From a virus: a stretch of DNA of 22,354 nt. Shown here piece after piece: positions 1 through 6,873 of this stretch. The stretch is from positions 1-22,354 of the IMG/VR virus record IMGVR_UViG_3300034068_000810; one strand, given 5' to 3'. A model generated the notes under the pieces. It worked only from the letters and a program-made list of their open reading frames with translations, was not told the origin of the DNA and searched no databases. Numbering within the stretch: the stretch's first letter is position 1; each line of letters starts with the position of its first letter. Made by a program: the position numbers and the translations under genes.

Positions 1-1817
1 ATCTTAGGGGCTCTTTCAAATGGAATATGAATCTCATCCTTATTCTTCTTCTCAAGCGTTATTCCTTCAGTGATGATAGAGAACAACCTCTCGAAGTCAA
101 AACCCTTGCTAACGTCATCAAACACTAACACTTGAGTGTCTACCTGAACTCGTTGGTATGGGAATGACTTCTGAAAACTAAATCCCTTACCATCAATAAC
201 AACCATCTTCTTCATGTGACTGACTGACTTAACGAATATACCTTTACCAGTACCACCTTCGGGATTGTCCGATATGACCTCATCGTTCAATATGACAGCT
301 GGACAGTAGCTTGCTGGCTTATGACTGTGCATCAGATAGCCAATTGTTGACTCAACGGATTTAATTCGTTCCTTCTCACTGCCAGATATGTTACTGATAA
401 ATTTGATAAACTCGCACTCCTCAAAGGAGGTCTCACTAAAGTCTCTATTTATACGCTGATCTTTCCAAACAAGTCCTTTTAAGTCCTTATAGTCAATCAA
501 ATTAATTCCATTTCTGGTGATCTTAACAGCACAATTATTGTAATACAAGTAAGCTATATCATTTGTATCCATCATAAAATTAGCTTCTATTTTAGGTAAG
601 AAATTAAGAAATCCTTCAGTAAAGAACTTAGTGTTAACTGCAAAGAAGTTATAGATAGACATATCTCCAGTACTGTACAAGTACTCAAGTATATAGTCTT
701 TAATAATATCCTCGTTGGCATCACTAATAATGTTATCTACAACTCTAATGAACACAAAGTTTACAGATCCTTCAGGATAGTACTTATAGAATCCATTATC
801 TTGTAGATACAACCTAAACAAGTGAGGAACTAACTCAACCTTACCCTTGCTAGATTTGGTCCAGAATGTATTAAAGTCTTCATCTGTATCAGTGAAATCA
901 TCAACAACATCGCTACCATACTTATCAGCTACTTGTTCTATTGGAATACCTGACTTAATCTCGTTCTGTATAGCAATAGTTTTGTCAATGTCTTCATAGA
1001 ACTTAGTGTTATGTGAGGATGTATTTCTGTATGAACTCTCAATGATATTAACAATCTCTCTTGACATATCACCATCGGTATCATAAGAATCTAATACTTG
1101 CTTAGCTGTCTGTCTGTCTATACCGAACTCATTTAATGCACAAGCCAATACAAAAAGATTATTATTACGCTGTCCTGGAATCATTCCGTAATTCTTAGCC
1201 CACCACAATGTTAACCTTCTTGTTATCTCATTGGTGTCATTGACCTTTATCATCGGTCTATCATCCTTCTTGAACTCCTCAATACTATCCATGTCAGACC
1301 AAATAAACGACAACTCGTTTACATAAATGTATGGATCATAAGACTCGTAACATACACGACTGATGTTTTTACTTGTGGTATCAAACTCTTCACAATCGTA
1401 ATGTTTTTCAAGAGCATTGAAATACTTCTTGTGATTCATTGGATCTTTAGGTATTCTAACAAGAACCTTTAGACCATCACCAGATGGTGAGATGAATACA
1501 CAGTATGAATAATTATCATTGATCAACTCCTCACGCTTAGAGAACAAATGTTGCTCATCTCTAAATCCATCGAAGTCAATGCATATAATTCCACTGTGCT
1601 CAACAATACAGTTGTCGGCACGCTTGGAGAACTGACCTGAGAAACAGATCGCTGGAAGCTTCTTCTTGCGTTCATTACGAAGGTCTTTAGAGACCTCGGA
1701 ACGCACCGCCTCAACTAACTCCTTAGATTTACCACTTTTGATTCTTTCTATAGCGACACTTACATCAACATGAAATGGTGTTGTGGTGTCATTGATGGAT
1801 TTGAAATAGGTTATCAT
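1..1817 (-). CDS. VirE-N/BT4734-type primase fused to SF3-like helicase (C-terminus cut by window edge)
   Basis: Likely primase-helicase of phage replication. 605 codons are visible and the C-terminus lies beyond base 1. Residues 75-175 look like a VirE N-terminal/BT4734-type domain, with CIDFDG at 79-84 (candidate metal-binding D81 and D83) and SPSGDGLKV at 110-118. The C-terminal part has a Walker A-like GGTGKG at 521-526 and a Walker B-like VLVFDDV at 563-569, as in D5/SF3 helicases. Start chosen at 1817 (MITYFKS), overlapping the DnaA-like gene upstream by 29 bp. No Shine-Dalgarno is visible, as expected in Bacteroidota. Family assignment is by motif and architecture; primase activity is inferred. 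Confidence 0.85.
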   Translation of the reverse strand, partial: MITYFKSINDTTTPFHVDVSVAIERIKSGKSKELVEAVRSEVSKDLRNERKKKLPAICFSGQFSKRADNCIVEHSGIICIDFDGFRDEQHLFSKREELINDNYSYCVFISPSGDGLKVLVRIPKDPMNHKKYFNALEKHYDCEEFDTTSKNISRVCYESYDPYIYVNELSFIWSDMDSIEEFKKDDRPMIKVNDTNEITRRLTLWWAKNYGMIPGQRNNNLFVLACALNEFGIDRQTAKQVLDSYDTDGDMSREIVNIIESSYRNTSSHNTKFYEDIDKTIAIQNEIKSGIPIEQVADKYGSDVVDDFTDTDEDFNTFWTKSSKGKVELVPHLFRLYLQDNGFYKYYPEGSVNFVFIRVVDNIISDANEDIIKDYILEYLYSTGDMSIYNFFAVNTKFFTEGFLNFLPKIEANFMMDTNDIAYLYYNNCAVKITRNGINLIDYKDLKGLVWKDQRINRDFSETSFEECEFIKFISNISGSEKERIKSVESTIGYLMHSHKPASYCPAVILNDEVISDNPEGGTGKGIFVKSVSHMKKMVVIDGKGFSFQKSFPYQRVQVDTQVLVFDDVSKGFDFERLFSIITEGITLEKKNKDEIHIPFERAPK

Positions 1818-2112
1818 ATTCTTTGGTATCGTTTAAATATTTTTTGTCATTAAGGTATATGTCATTCATTGCTAGACCATGCATTACAGTTGCATGATCT
1901 CTTCCAAAATATTCACCGATCCTTTGTAATGGCATTCCTTTATCTCTCATCTTTCGGTATAGATAGCATCTCTTATGCTTTAATGATTCTTTTCTTGAAG
2001 GACCATTAAGACCATCTTTCTCTACCAATACCGATACTTTTTTTAATAGCTCAGCAATACTAATATCCGTTATCACTGAGCCACAGTGGCTACATATCTC
2101 CATACTTATCAT
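1789..2112 (-). CDS. Stand-alone DnaA domain IV-like DNA-binding protein
   Basis: 107 aa. Residues 62-80 (LQRIGEYFGRDHATVMHGL) match the DnaA domain IV signature that reads DnaA boxes; the AAA+ ATPase domains of DnaA are absent. The N-terminus has CSHC at residues 7-10 plus C49, possibly a small zinc site. It lies directly upstream of the primase-helicase and overlaps it by 29 bp, which fits a replication-initiation or helicase-loading role, but its DNA target is unknown. Domain call is strong; function is inferred. Confidence 0.8.
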   Translation of the reverse strand: MISMEICSHCGSVITDISIAELLKKVSVLVEKDGLNGPSRKESLKHKRCYLYRKMRDKGMPLQRIGEYFGRDHATVMHGLAMNDIYLNDKKYLNDTKEYDNLFQIHQ

Positions 2113-2299
2113 TATAATATTGTTTTGCTAACTCAGGAATAAACTCCATGCTACTAAATGGTTTTGGCATCCACATGGCAGCATTTATTATCTGTTGTTG
2201 TTCGATTTGTTGTGCTTGCATTATTAATCCAAGTACTTCCATAAATGTCATATCAGATTGAATTTTATCTTCTAACCACTCTACTGCTGTTTTCTCCAT
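2090..2299 (-). CDS. Small protein with N-terminal TAVEWL motif
   Basis: 69 aa, stop TAG. It begins MEKTAVEWLEDKI, a motif shared at the N-terminus with four other small genes here (starts at 5950, 8469, 8717 and 10154). A Q-rich helix (residues 28-38) follows, and the end is YYNDKYGDM. Small TAVEWL proteins are common in Bacteroidota phages, but I know of no function. It overlaps both neighbours, so translation is probably coupled. Confidence 0.75.
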   Translation of the reverse strand: MEKTAVEWLEDKIQSDMTFMEVLGLIMQAQQIEQQQIINAAMWMPKPFSSMEFIPELAKQYYNDKYGDM

Positions 2300-2658
2300 T
2301 CTATTTCTTTTTTAATTAATTCTAAATGCCAATCAGCACCTCCGTAATCAAGTACTGCTTCCAGATGGTCGTCAGTCATGTTACATAATGGTATCCATGT
2401 AAGCGGTTCATCGCCATTTACTCCTCTACTGCCACGATTGGCATACTGTCTTACAAGTTGGAAGTCATCATCTGCATATATGGTGTACAAAGAAAGTTTT
2501 CTCATATCTTTTCCACCGTATCTCAGATAAGCTGTTCCACCATCTACCATCGTTTCGTTCTTACAACCGCACGTTTGGTAGTCGTGTCTATGGTAGCTTA
2601 CTAATGTTTTTAAACACTCTAAACAAGTTACCGAGTTATATACTATCTGGTCGTTCAT
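2281..2658 (-). CDS. Hypothetical protein with putative zinc ribbon
   Basis: 125 aa, stop TAG. C12-x2-C15 and C30-x-C32 could bind one zinc ion near the N-terminus. The rest is acidic and aromatic, ending in an amphipathic helix (ELIKKEIEWRK). It overlaps the downstream TAVEWL gene by 19 bp and the upstream gene by 4 bp, so it is part of one transcript. Not recognised as a named family. A second protein with CxxC plus CxC spacing is encoded at 7140-7451. Confidence 0.75.
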   Translation of the reverse strand: MNDQIVYNSVTCLECLKTLVSYHRHDYQTCGCKNETMVDGGTAYLRYGGKDMRKLSLYTIYADDDFQLVRQYANRGSRGVNGDEPLTWIPLCNMTDDHLEAVLDYGGADWHLELIKKEIEWRKQQ

Positions 2659-2846
2659 CGCTCCAAAGCATTAAGTAATTTATCAGCCAACTCAATAGAC
2701 ATATAGATGACTTCATCTGAACTCATGTCACTATGTATCAACGACTTCATTGCCTCAATAGCAATATGTTCTCTCTTTGTAAATCCAGGATTGAATTTCG
2801 ATGTTGTACTCACTGGCATTGCGCCTTTGTTTCCGTTTGGTGTCAT
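2655..2846 (-). CDS. Small hypothetical protein
   Basis: 63 aa, joined to both neighbours by 4-bp ATGA-type overlaps, which supports it as real and co-translated. The N-terminus is low complexity (PNGNKGAMPVSTTSKF). The second half is helical (EHIAIEAMKSLI, then IELADKLLNALER). No recognisable domain and no function proposed. Confidence 0.65.
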   Translation of the reverse strand: MTPNGNKGAMPVSTTSKFNPGFTKREHIAIEAMKSLIHSDMSSDEVIYMSIELADKLLNALER

Positions 2847-3220
2847 AATTTATTGATTTTAGTTATATACTCTTCTTGAATACTTGTGTTTGCTCCTATG
2901 TAATATCCTTCTCTCATTTTGAATGCCCGATATTCAAATGGCTGATCTTTATAATTTGTATATACAATGTACTGATTATCAGGATCAAATCGTGCGTGGA
3001 ACACTTGAGTGTCTTCTTGTTCTTCTAAACTTTTCTTGTACCACTCACTTTTGTTCATCCAATCGAACAATCTTTCTCTCTCATCTTCAGTCATCTGATG
3101 CCAATATTTACTGGTGAGGTGTTGCCAAAACATAGCCCTAGCTATTGGTCTTGGTGGTATGCAAGCCTCAGCTAAAAAAGCTAGCTCAAAGAAATCAATT
3201 TCGAATTTGCTCATGTCCAT
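2843..3220 (-). CDS. Hypothetical protein
   Basis: 125 aa. Residues 10-60 are rich in aromatic helices (MTEDERERLFDWM); the C-terminal half looks beta-rich (DNQYIVYTNYKDQPFEYRAF). It overlaps the next gene upstream by 26 bp and the gene downstream by 4 bp. No known domain was recognised. Its place in the replication block suggests an accessory early protein, which is inference only. Confidence 0.7.
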   Translation of the reverse strand: MDMSKFEIDFFELAFLAEACIPPRPIARAMFWQHLTSKYWHQMTEDERERLFDWMNKSEWYKKSLEEQEDTQVFHARFDPDNQYIVYTNYKDQPFEYRAFKMREGYYIGANTSIQEEYITKINKL

Positions 3221-3491
3221 GATATTTTAAAAATAAATACTCCGCCTGATCGGTAACCGTATAACCATTCAAGTGGTCAGTTATCACAATCATGGCTTGC
3301 CTTAGTAATTCTTCTTGTTGAGATAACTTCTCGAGATATAGGATGGCATCCATCAATTCTTGCTTCATGTGAATCTGCCATTCTAACGTACTTAAATCCT
3401 TTCGGTCTAAGGTTGTGTTGTACTTCTTAATTCCAACGGCTGAGCGTTCTCTAAACTGCTCAATGACCGACTCTACTACTGTGTCTTTCAT
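3195..3491 (-). CDS. MazG-like / dNTP pyrophosphohydrolase-like small protein
   Basis: 98 aa. Residues 13-56 follow the phage all-alpha NTP-pyrophosphatase pattern: a basic GIKKYNTTLDRKDL segment, then a helix QELMDAILYLEKL whose E45 and D48 sit where metal ligands occur in MazG-like enzymes. Phages use such enzymes to adjust dNTP or (p)ppGpp pools. The acidic motif is sparser than in classical MazG, so catalysis is not assured. It is the first gene left of the structured RNA island, directly after a terminator-like hairpin. Confidence 0.5.
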   Translation of the reverse strand: MKDTVVESVIEQFRERSAVGIKKYNTTLDRKDLSTLEWQIHMKQELMDAILYLEKLSQQEELLRQAMIVITDHLNGYTVTDQAEYLFLKYHGHEQIRN

Positions 3492-3512
3492 TTGATTTAA
3501 TTATTAGTTAAT

Positions 3513-3535
3513 AAAAACGCTTGTCTTTCCAAGCT
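3513..3535 (-). terminator. Intrinsic terminator-like hairpin ending the RNA array
   Basis: On the minus strand, GCTTG-GAAAGA-CAAGC forms a 5-bp stem with a 6-nt loop (3534-3519), followed by GTTTTTATT. It sits after the structured RNA island and 22 nt before the gene starting at 3491, so it may end the tRNA-like transcript or attenuate readthrough. The loop GAAAGA also occurs in two hairpins in front of the tRNA-like genes. Confidence 0.6.
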
Positions 3536-3591
3536 GTCAATTGACTTTAAGTATTCAATCAGTAGCATCAGCTACACTATCTATCAAGGAC

Positions 3592-3637
3592 GGTAATATC
3601 CCATAGACATTGTGGCTTCTATATTACCCATACCACA
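3592..3637 (-). ncRNA. Predicted H-type pseudoknot downstream of tRNA-like gene
   Basis: Read on the minus strand, TGTGG (3637-3633) can pair with CCACA (3615-3611), and GGTAATAT (3628-3621) with ATATTACC (3599-3592). The two stems interleave, giving a classic H-type pseudoknot of 5 and 8 bp. It starts 6 nt after the 3' end of the tRNA-like gene at 3644. A TATGGGTAATA plus TATGGGATA pair of motifs here recurs at 3943-3922. Folding is deduced from complementarity only. Confidence 0.45.
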
Positions 3638-3643
3638 AAAGTG

Positions 3644-3731
3644 TAGCAAGGATAGGATTCAAACCTATTTCGTCCTTCCAGTCCTTTCAGACCTGATAAT
3701 GAAGGGTGTTACCAATATACACCACCTTGCT
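3644..3731 (-). tRNA. tRNA-like gene with a 22-nt anticodon loop (identity unclear)
   Basis: 88 nt. All tRNA arms are present: acceptor AGCAAGG/CCTTGCT (7 bp), D arm GTGT-ATATTGGTA-ACAC, anticodon stem CCTTC/GAAGG, variable loop ACGAA (5 nt), T arm ATAGG-TTTGAAT-CCTAT, discriminator A and no encoded CCA. The loop between the anticodon stem strands (3700-3679) is 22 nt instead of 7. It holds a possible weak inner helix (CAGGT/GACTG, one mismatch) that would present CTGAAAG with GAA (Phe) as anticodon. Base 26 is missing. It could be a spliced tRNA, a decoy, or a degenerate gene. The tRNA fold is well supported; function is not. Confidence 0.6.
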
Positions 3732-3735
3732 ATGT

Positions 3736-3752
3736 AGCCGTCTTTCCGAGCT
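3736..3752 (-). ncRNA. Repeat hairpin with GAAAGA loop in front of tRNA-like gene
   Basis: Minus strand AGCTCG-GAAAGA-CGGCT, a 5-bp stem with one bulged T. It ends exactly 4 nt (ACAT) before the tRNA-like gene that starts at 3731. The upstream TTGACAGCT is shared with the terminator-like hairpin at 3534. This may be a processing signal in the 5' leader. Confidence 0.5.
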
Positions 3753-3800
3753 GTCAATAGTTTAACCGTTCTTCTCGAACGATCGACATCACTATAAGTG

Positions 3801-3892
3801 TCAAGTGAGTAAGATTTGAACTTACAATTGGACAGAATGAATGATTCCAACCTTAGACATTCTTTTGCGTCTACCAGTTCCGCCATCACTTG
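3801..3892 (-). tRNA. tRNA-Leu-like gene with enlarged anticodon arm
   Basis: 92 nt. Acceptor CAAGTGA/TCACTTG, a leucine-type D arm (TGGCGGAACTGGTAGACGC), T arm GTAAG-TTCAAAT-CTTAC, discriminator A, no encoded CCA. Between base 26 and the T stem there are 40 nt, against about 27-33 in normal class II tRNA-Leu. Two pairings are possible: GAATG/CATTC with a 14-nt loop, or AGAATG/CATTCT with an 18-nt loop. No ordinary 7-nt loop gives a good stem. The loop contains GTCTAAG, which would place CTA (amber) after U33, or TAA (Leu) after C33. Identity as a Leu-type fold is fair; the anticodon is unresolved. Confidence 0.6.
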
Positions 3893-3896
3893 ATTT

Positions 3897-3912
3897 ACCA
3901 GTCTTTCCTGGT
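3897..3912 (-). ncRNA. Repeat hairpin with GAAAGA loop in front of tRNA-Leu-like gene
   Basis: Minus strand ACCAG-GAAAGA-CTGGT, a perfect 5-bp stem. It ends exactly 4 nt (AAAT) before the tRNA-Leu-like gene that starts at 3892, the same arrangement as the hairpin at 3752-3736. The stem sequence differs while loop and spacing are kept, which points to selection on structure. Confidence 0.5.
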
Positions 3913-3963
3913 CGTCACCCCTATCCCATAGGTATTACCCATATCGTAGTAAAGCTTGGGAGG

Positions 3964-4134
3964 CTATTTAGTTAAAGACATCCAGCTACCAACATAGAAT
4001 GGCATCATAGCCCATCCAAATGTTATAGATAGTAAAAATTTTAATGCGACATTAACGATACCATCAGTCTCGTTATGAGTTACTCCCAGCGTAAATAACG
4101 CTGAGAATAACATATAAATTACTACACCTAACAT
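3964..4134 (-). CDS. Small two-helix membrane protein
   Basis: 56 aa, MLGVVIYMLF to GSWMSLTK, stop TAG. Two hydrophobic segments (about residues 2-18 and 30-50) predict an inner-membrane hairpin. Its ATG overlaps the TGA of the SSB-like gene (TGATG), which supports the start and coupled translation. It is the last coding sequence before the structured RNA island. Function unknown. Confidence 0.65.
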   Translation of the reverse strand: MLGVVIYMLFSALFTLGVTHNETDGIVNVALKFLLSITFGWAMMPFYVGSWMSLTK

Positions 4135-4478
4135 CAGAACGGTAATGCATCGTTAGCTACTGGAGTAGGGTTACTTGGAGCTGGACTGCTACCATTCTTC
4201 TCAATTCTAAAAGCTTGTAGGCTATTAAAGTACTTAACGTCACCAGTTGGACTAACCCACTCACGACCACGAAGATTGAAGCTTACCTCAACCTCTTGAC
4301 CTTCCATAAAGGTATCAAGCAAGGCAACCTTGTCTTGAGTAAACTCCATCTGAATATCTTGAGGGTATTGAACCTCAGATAGATCTGTTACAACGAACTC
4401 TCTTTTAGAAAAAGTCGGTGACACTTGCTGTGTCGGCTTGATCACCTTGATCACGCCATTTAGTTTAAATGAACTCAT
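4134..4478 (-). CDS. DUF3127-family, SSB-like OB-fold protein
   Basis: 114 aa. Residues 36-46 (QYPQDIQMEFT), 60-74 (GQEVEVSFNLRGREW) and KYFNSLQAFRIEK match the Bacteroidota DUF3127 pattern, an OB-fold family related to single-stranded DNA-binding proteins. After a flexible S/P/N linker the protein ends DALPF, resembling the acidic DDDIPF tip by which bacterial SSB recruits partners. It overlaps the nuclease gene by 4 bp (ATGA). It probably coats ssDNA in replication or recombination. Confidence 0.8.
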   Translation of the reverse strand: MSSFKLNGVIKVIKPTQQVSPTFSKREFVVTDLSEVQYPQDIQMEFTQDKVALLDTFMEGQEVEVSFNLRGREWVSPTGDVKYFNSLQAFRIEKNGSSPAPSNPTPVANDALPF

Positions 4479-5245
4479 TTGTTTTTATTATTTAATTGTT
4501 GATAATACTCATTTGCATACTTAATTGCCACCTCAACACGACCTTCAATCTTCTTGATGTCAGCGTCAGTTAACTCAACCTCGCATACTGTTACTCTAAG
4601 GTTGTCATCCAAGTTGTCAGCGTAGTGTAGACTGTCGTTCTCCCATTCAGGTTTTATATCCTCTGGAGTTGTTACTAACACATGAGCTACCTCACCATGT
4701 CTCCATTGTTCGCCAGTCATTTTAGTTAAGATGTATAGATATGTCTTAACTTGCCACTGGTATCCAATATCGTAAGCTTTCTCTTTTGTTTTCGGGAACG
4801 TTTTCTTTGTCCATGATGACTTAATGTCAATCACTCTTTTGTTCACTACATCGACAACGTCAGGATGACCTTTCAATATACCATACTCTAATTCGTAATA
4901 CTGATCTCCTTCTACTAACTTCTTGTGATCCGTAAAGAACAATCTGTTGTAGATCTCAATTGAAGCATCCTCTACAGCCCATCCTTTCTGAGTCTTTGGA
5001 TTGGAGAAGTCCTCGTAATAGTCGTAGACAACCCTATCGACATACTCCTCGATCAGCGTCTTCGCCCCAGCCGATAATTCCACTGGAGCGTCACGCTTCA
5101 CAATCAGCTCGTCTCTCTTCTCTGCTTGCTTCTCAGTTAGCTTGATCTTATTCATTAACTCATCAAGCATCTCTGCTTGCTTGTCTGTTAGCCCATCTTC
5201 ACCTAGGAATACTGGACTACATGATGATGGTCTAAGCTTCAGCAT
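4475..5245 (-). CDS. PD-(D/E)XK (RecB/Cas4-like) exonuclease
   Basis: 256 aa. It has the core of this nuclease fold: GHPD at residues 126-129 and VIDIKSSW at 138-145 (catalytic D129, D140, K142), followed by the QWQVKTYLYI helix seen in phage recombination nucleases. The N-terminus has an LRPSSC motif and two related LTxKQAE segments (residues 19-26 and 36-42). It lies between the SSB-like gene and the gene at 5232-5729, a usual neighbourhood for a phage DNA-end resection system. Confidence 0.85.
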   Translation of the reverse strand: MLKLRPSSCSPVFLGEDGLTDKQAEMLDELMNKIKLTEKQAEKRDELIVKRDAPVELSAGAKTLIEEYVDRVVYDYYEDFSNPKTQKGWAVEDASIEIYNRLFFTDHKKLVEGDQYYELEYGILKGHPDVVDVVNKRVIDIKSSWTKKTFPKTKEKAYDIGYQWQVKTYLYILTKMTGEQWRHGEVAHVLVTTPEDIKPEWENDSLHYADNLDDNLRVTVCEVELTDADIKKIEGRVEVAIKYANEYYQQLNNKNK

Positions 5246-5729
5246 CCTTCAATTGTTTTAACTGATCAGCCGTTAACTTGTACTGACCAACAATCTTAGC
5301 AACCGTTGTTGCTTTTGACTTAACTGAATCAATTGCTACTTGCAACTTATCCTCTGGTAATGATGGTAGCTCATTCTTTGGCAATGGTCGTGTGCTGAAT
5401 CGTAATGCCTCAACCATACCTTGTGGACTCTTAACCTTCTCTGTTCCAAGAACGATCTGCTTACCTACATAGTCGTCAGGGTTGAACGAGTTAAAGAACG
5501 TCTCAAGACGTTTGAAGTTTGTTCTGTTGGATACCATGGACTTAGTGAACTCCTTAAGCTTAATGAAAACCTTTTGTTCCTTACCCATCTCTCCAACGAA
5601 TTCGCCTTGATAGATCTTCTCAATGGTGACCACTCTTGGATCGTATTTACCATTTACCTCCAGATCCCATGCTCCGAGATACTTATTGTCGGACATCATG
5701 TTCCGCCAATGTGTTTGTTGTGTACTCAT
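5232..5729 (-). CDS. Conserved phage protein, probable recombination partner of the nuclease
   Basis: 165 aa, stop TAG. It begins MSTQQTHWRNMMSDNKYLGAW, followed by a beta-rich region (residues 20-120, VFIKLKEFTKSMVSNRTNFK) and a helical C-terminus (LTADQLKQLKDAEA). Proteins of this look are common beside nuclease and SSB genes in Bacteroidota phages. It overlaps the nuclease gene by 14 bp. A ssDNA-binding or annealing role is plausible but not shown by any motif I can name. Confidence 0.65.
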   Translation of the reverse strand: MSTQQTHWRNMMSDNKYLGAWDLEVNGKYDPRVVTIEKIYQGEFVGEMGKEQKVFIKLKEFTKSMVSNRTNFKRLETFFNSFNPDDYVGKQIVLGTEKVKSPQGMVEALRFSTRPLPKNELPSLPEDKLQVAIDSVKSKATTVAKIVGQYKLTADQLKQLKDAEA

Positions 5730-5950
5730 TTTATTTGATTTGATTTTGTTACTTGATTGTAGTACTCTCGAGCATCTGTAAGATATGCTCTGTTCTCATT
5801 ATTAAACATCTCACCAATCTCTGTACCTTGCATATAGGCATCTATGATCTCTTGCTTATGCATCTCTATCGCCTTGTTGTATGCTTTTTTGAATGATGGA
5901 GCTAACTGATCCCCAAAGTATTCATGTATTAAATAGTCTACTGCTGTCAT
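5726..5950 (-). CDS. Small TAVxxL-motif protein
   Basis: 74 aa. It begins MTAVDYLIHEYFG and ends REYYNQVTKSNQIK, matching the TAVEWL small-protein set at both ends (N-terminal TAV-x-x-L, late YYN). The middle (FKKAYNKAIEMHKQEIIDAY) is helical. It overlaps the downstream gene by 4 bp. Function unknown. Confidence 0.75.
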   Translation of the reverse strand: MTAVDYLIHEYFGDQLAPSFKKAYNKAIEMHKQEIIDAYMQGTEIGEMFNNENRAYLTDAREYYNQVTKSNQIK

Positions 5951-5955
5951 CTGAT

Positions 5956-6330
5956 TTAAAGTTGGGCGTCAAAGTTAACTAACATTTGTTGAAATTCCAA
6001 TAATTTTTCATTATTTTTTTCAACTCTTTTTCTAAGCATCTCTTTATCAACAGCTTCTGTGGTTAGCAAATACTCCTGAAGACCTATCTTCTTTTTAAGT
6101 ACATCAATGTTTACAGTTATACATCCAACCTCCCAGCCAAGGTCATTGAAGACCTTGAGCTGATTAGCTGTTACCCTTTCAAAATTCTCTGATGGTGTCA
6201 TTGTATTCTTTATCTCTATTCTGCCATCCTTATCGAACCGTTCGATCTTTACACCCATGTCAATGTAGTACTCACTGTTGTTGGTTTGGTATGGTTTTAC
6301 CTTACTCAATAAATCATTCCATGCTTTCAT
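5956..6330 (-). CDS. Hypothetical protein with C-terminal coiled coil
   Basis: 124 aa. The first 75 residues are mixed alpha/beta (IERFDKDGRIEIKNTMT); residues 75-118 are a charged helix likely to form a coiled coil (DKEMLRKRVEKNNEKLLEF). Five bases separate its stop from the TAVxxL gene. Not recognised. Confidence 0.65.
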   Translation of the reverse strand: MKAWNDLLSKVKPYQTNNSEYYIDMGVKIERFDKDGRIEIKNTMTPSENFERVTANQLKVFNDLGWEVGCITVNIDVLKKKIGLQEYLLTTEAVDKEMLRKRVEKNNEKLLEFQQMLVNFDAQL

Positions 6331-6331
6331 A

Positions 6332-6715
6332 TCATTCGTATGTTAGTTCTACAATAACACCATCGTTGTCAATCACGTCAAACAAATGGTTTTTCTTTTT
6401 CTTAATAGTGGCAAACAAGATGTCATACTTACCCTCAAACCTTACAATAACACCAACGTTTACCATGCCTTTAGCATTAGACTTGAAGGAATCAAAGATT
6501 ACTGGATTGTTACCCCAATTTATAACCATAGATGTTGTGTCACACCCATTCATATCAACTATCGCCCTATATCTCTCAACTGCCTCCTTTTCCGTTTTGA
6601 CCGTCAACATGTACGAGCCATCATCAAAAACCTCAAAGCCAGATAATCCAACAATCTGGGTGAATGCCGTAATGTTGATACTCAACATGACAGCAATAAT
6701 TACTAAATTTTGCAT
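6332..6715 (-). CDS. Hypothetical protein with N-terminal hydrophobic segment
   Basis: 127 aa. Residues 2-19 (NLVIIAVMLSINITAFTQ) look like a signal peptide or membrane anchor. The rest is beta-rich and ends in a lysine run (IKKKKNHLF) and VIVELTYE. Its ATG lies inside the end of the small membrane gene upstream (13-bp overlap), so the pair may act together at the membrane. A long plus-strand frame across this region is its antisense shadow. Function unknown. Confidence 0.65.
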   Translation of the reverse strand: MQNLVIIAVMLSINITAFTQIVGLSGFEVFDDGSYMLTVKTEKEAVERYRAIVDMNGCDTTSMVINWGNNPVIFDSFKSNAKGMVNVGVIVRFEGKYDILFATIKKKKNHLFDVIDNDGVIVELTYE

Positions 6716-6873
6716 ATTACAACGTATAAAATGTTTAAAAATGATAATAACATTATTGGTAAACTTACCAATAAAACAACCGTCCGAATAACGTGGTTGT
6801 TTATCTTACAAGCCATCATAAGTACCTCGTACATTAAGAATGGGAATAAAATGGTTAAGATGATAAAATACAT
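6703..6873 (-). CDS. Small two-helix membrane protein
   Basis: 56 aa, MYFIILTILF to LYVVICKI, stop TAG. Hydrophobic segments at about residues 2-22 and 30-55 are separated by a short polar loop (CKINNHVIR). No alternative in-frame start exists before an upstream stop. It overlaps the next gene by 13 bp and follows the other membrane gene after 45 nt. Composition and overlap support it, but it is short and unrecognised. Confidence 0.5.
   Translation of the reverse strand: MYFIILTILFPFLMYEVLMMACKINNHVIRTVVLLVSLPIMLLSFLNILYVVICKI

Noticed and set aside
3665-3889. Minus-strand open frame of 74 codons
   Set aside because: It runs through both tRNA-like genes and their spacer; RNA structure explains the sequence better and the product has no recognisable features.
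6192-6791. Plus-strand open frame of 199 codons
   Set aside because: It is antisense to three leftward genes with good overlaps; no promoter, and the translation looks like a shadow.
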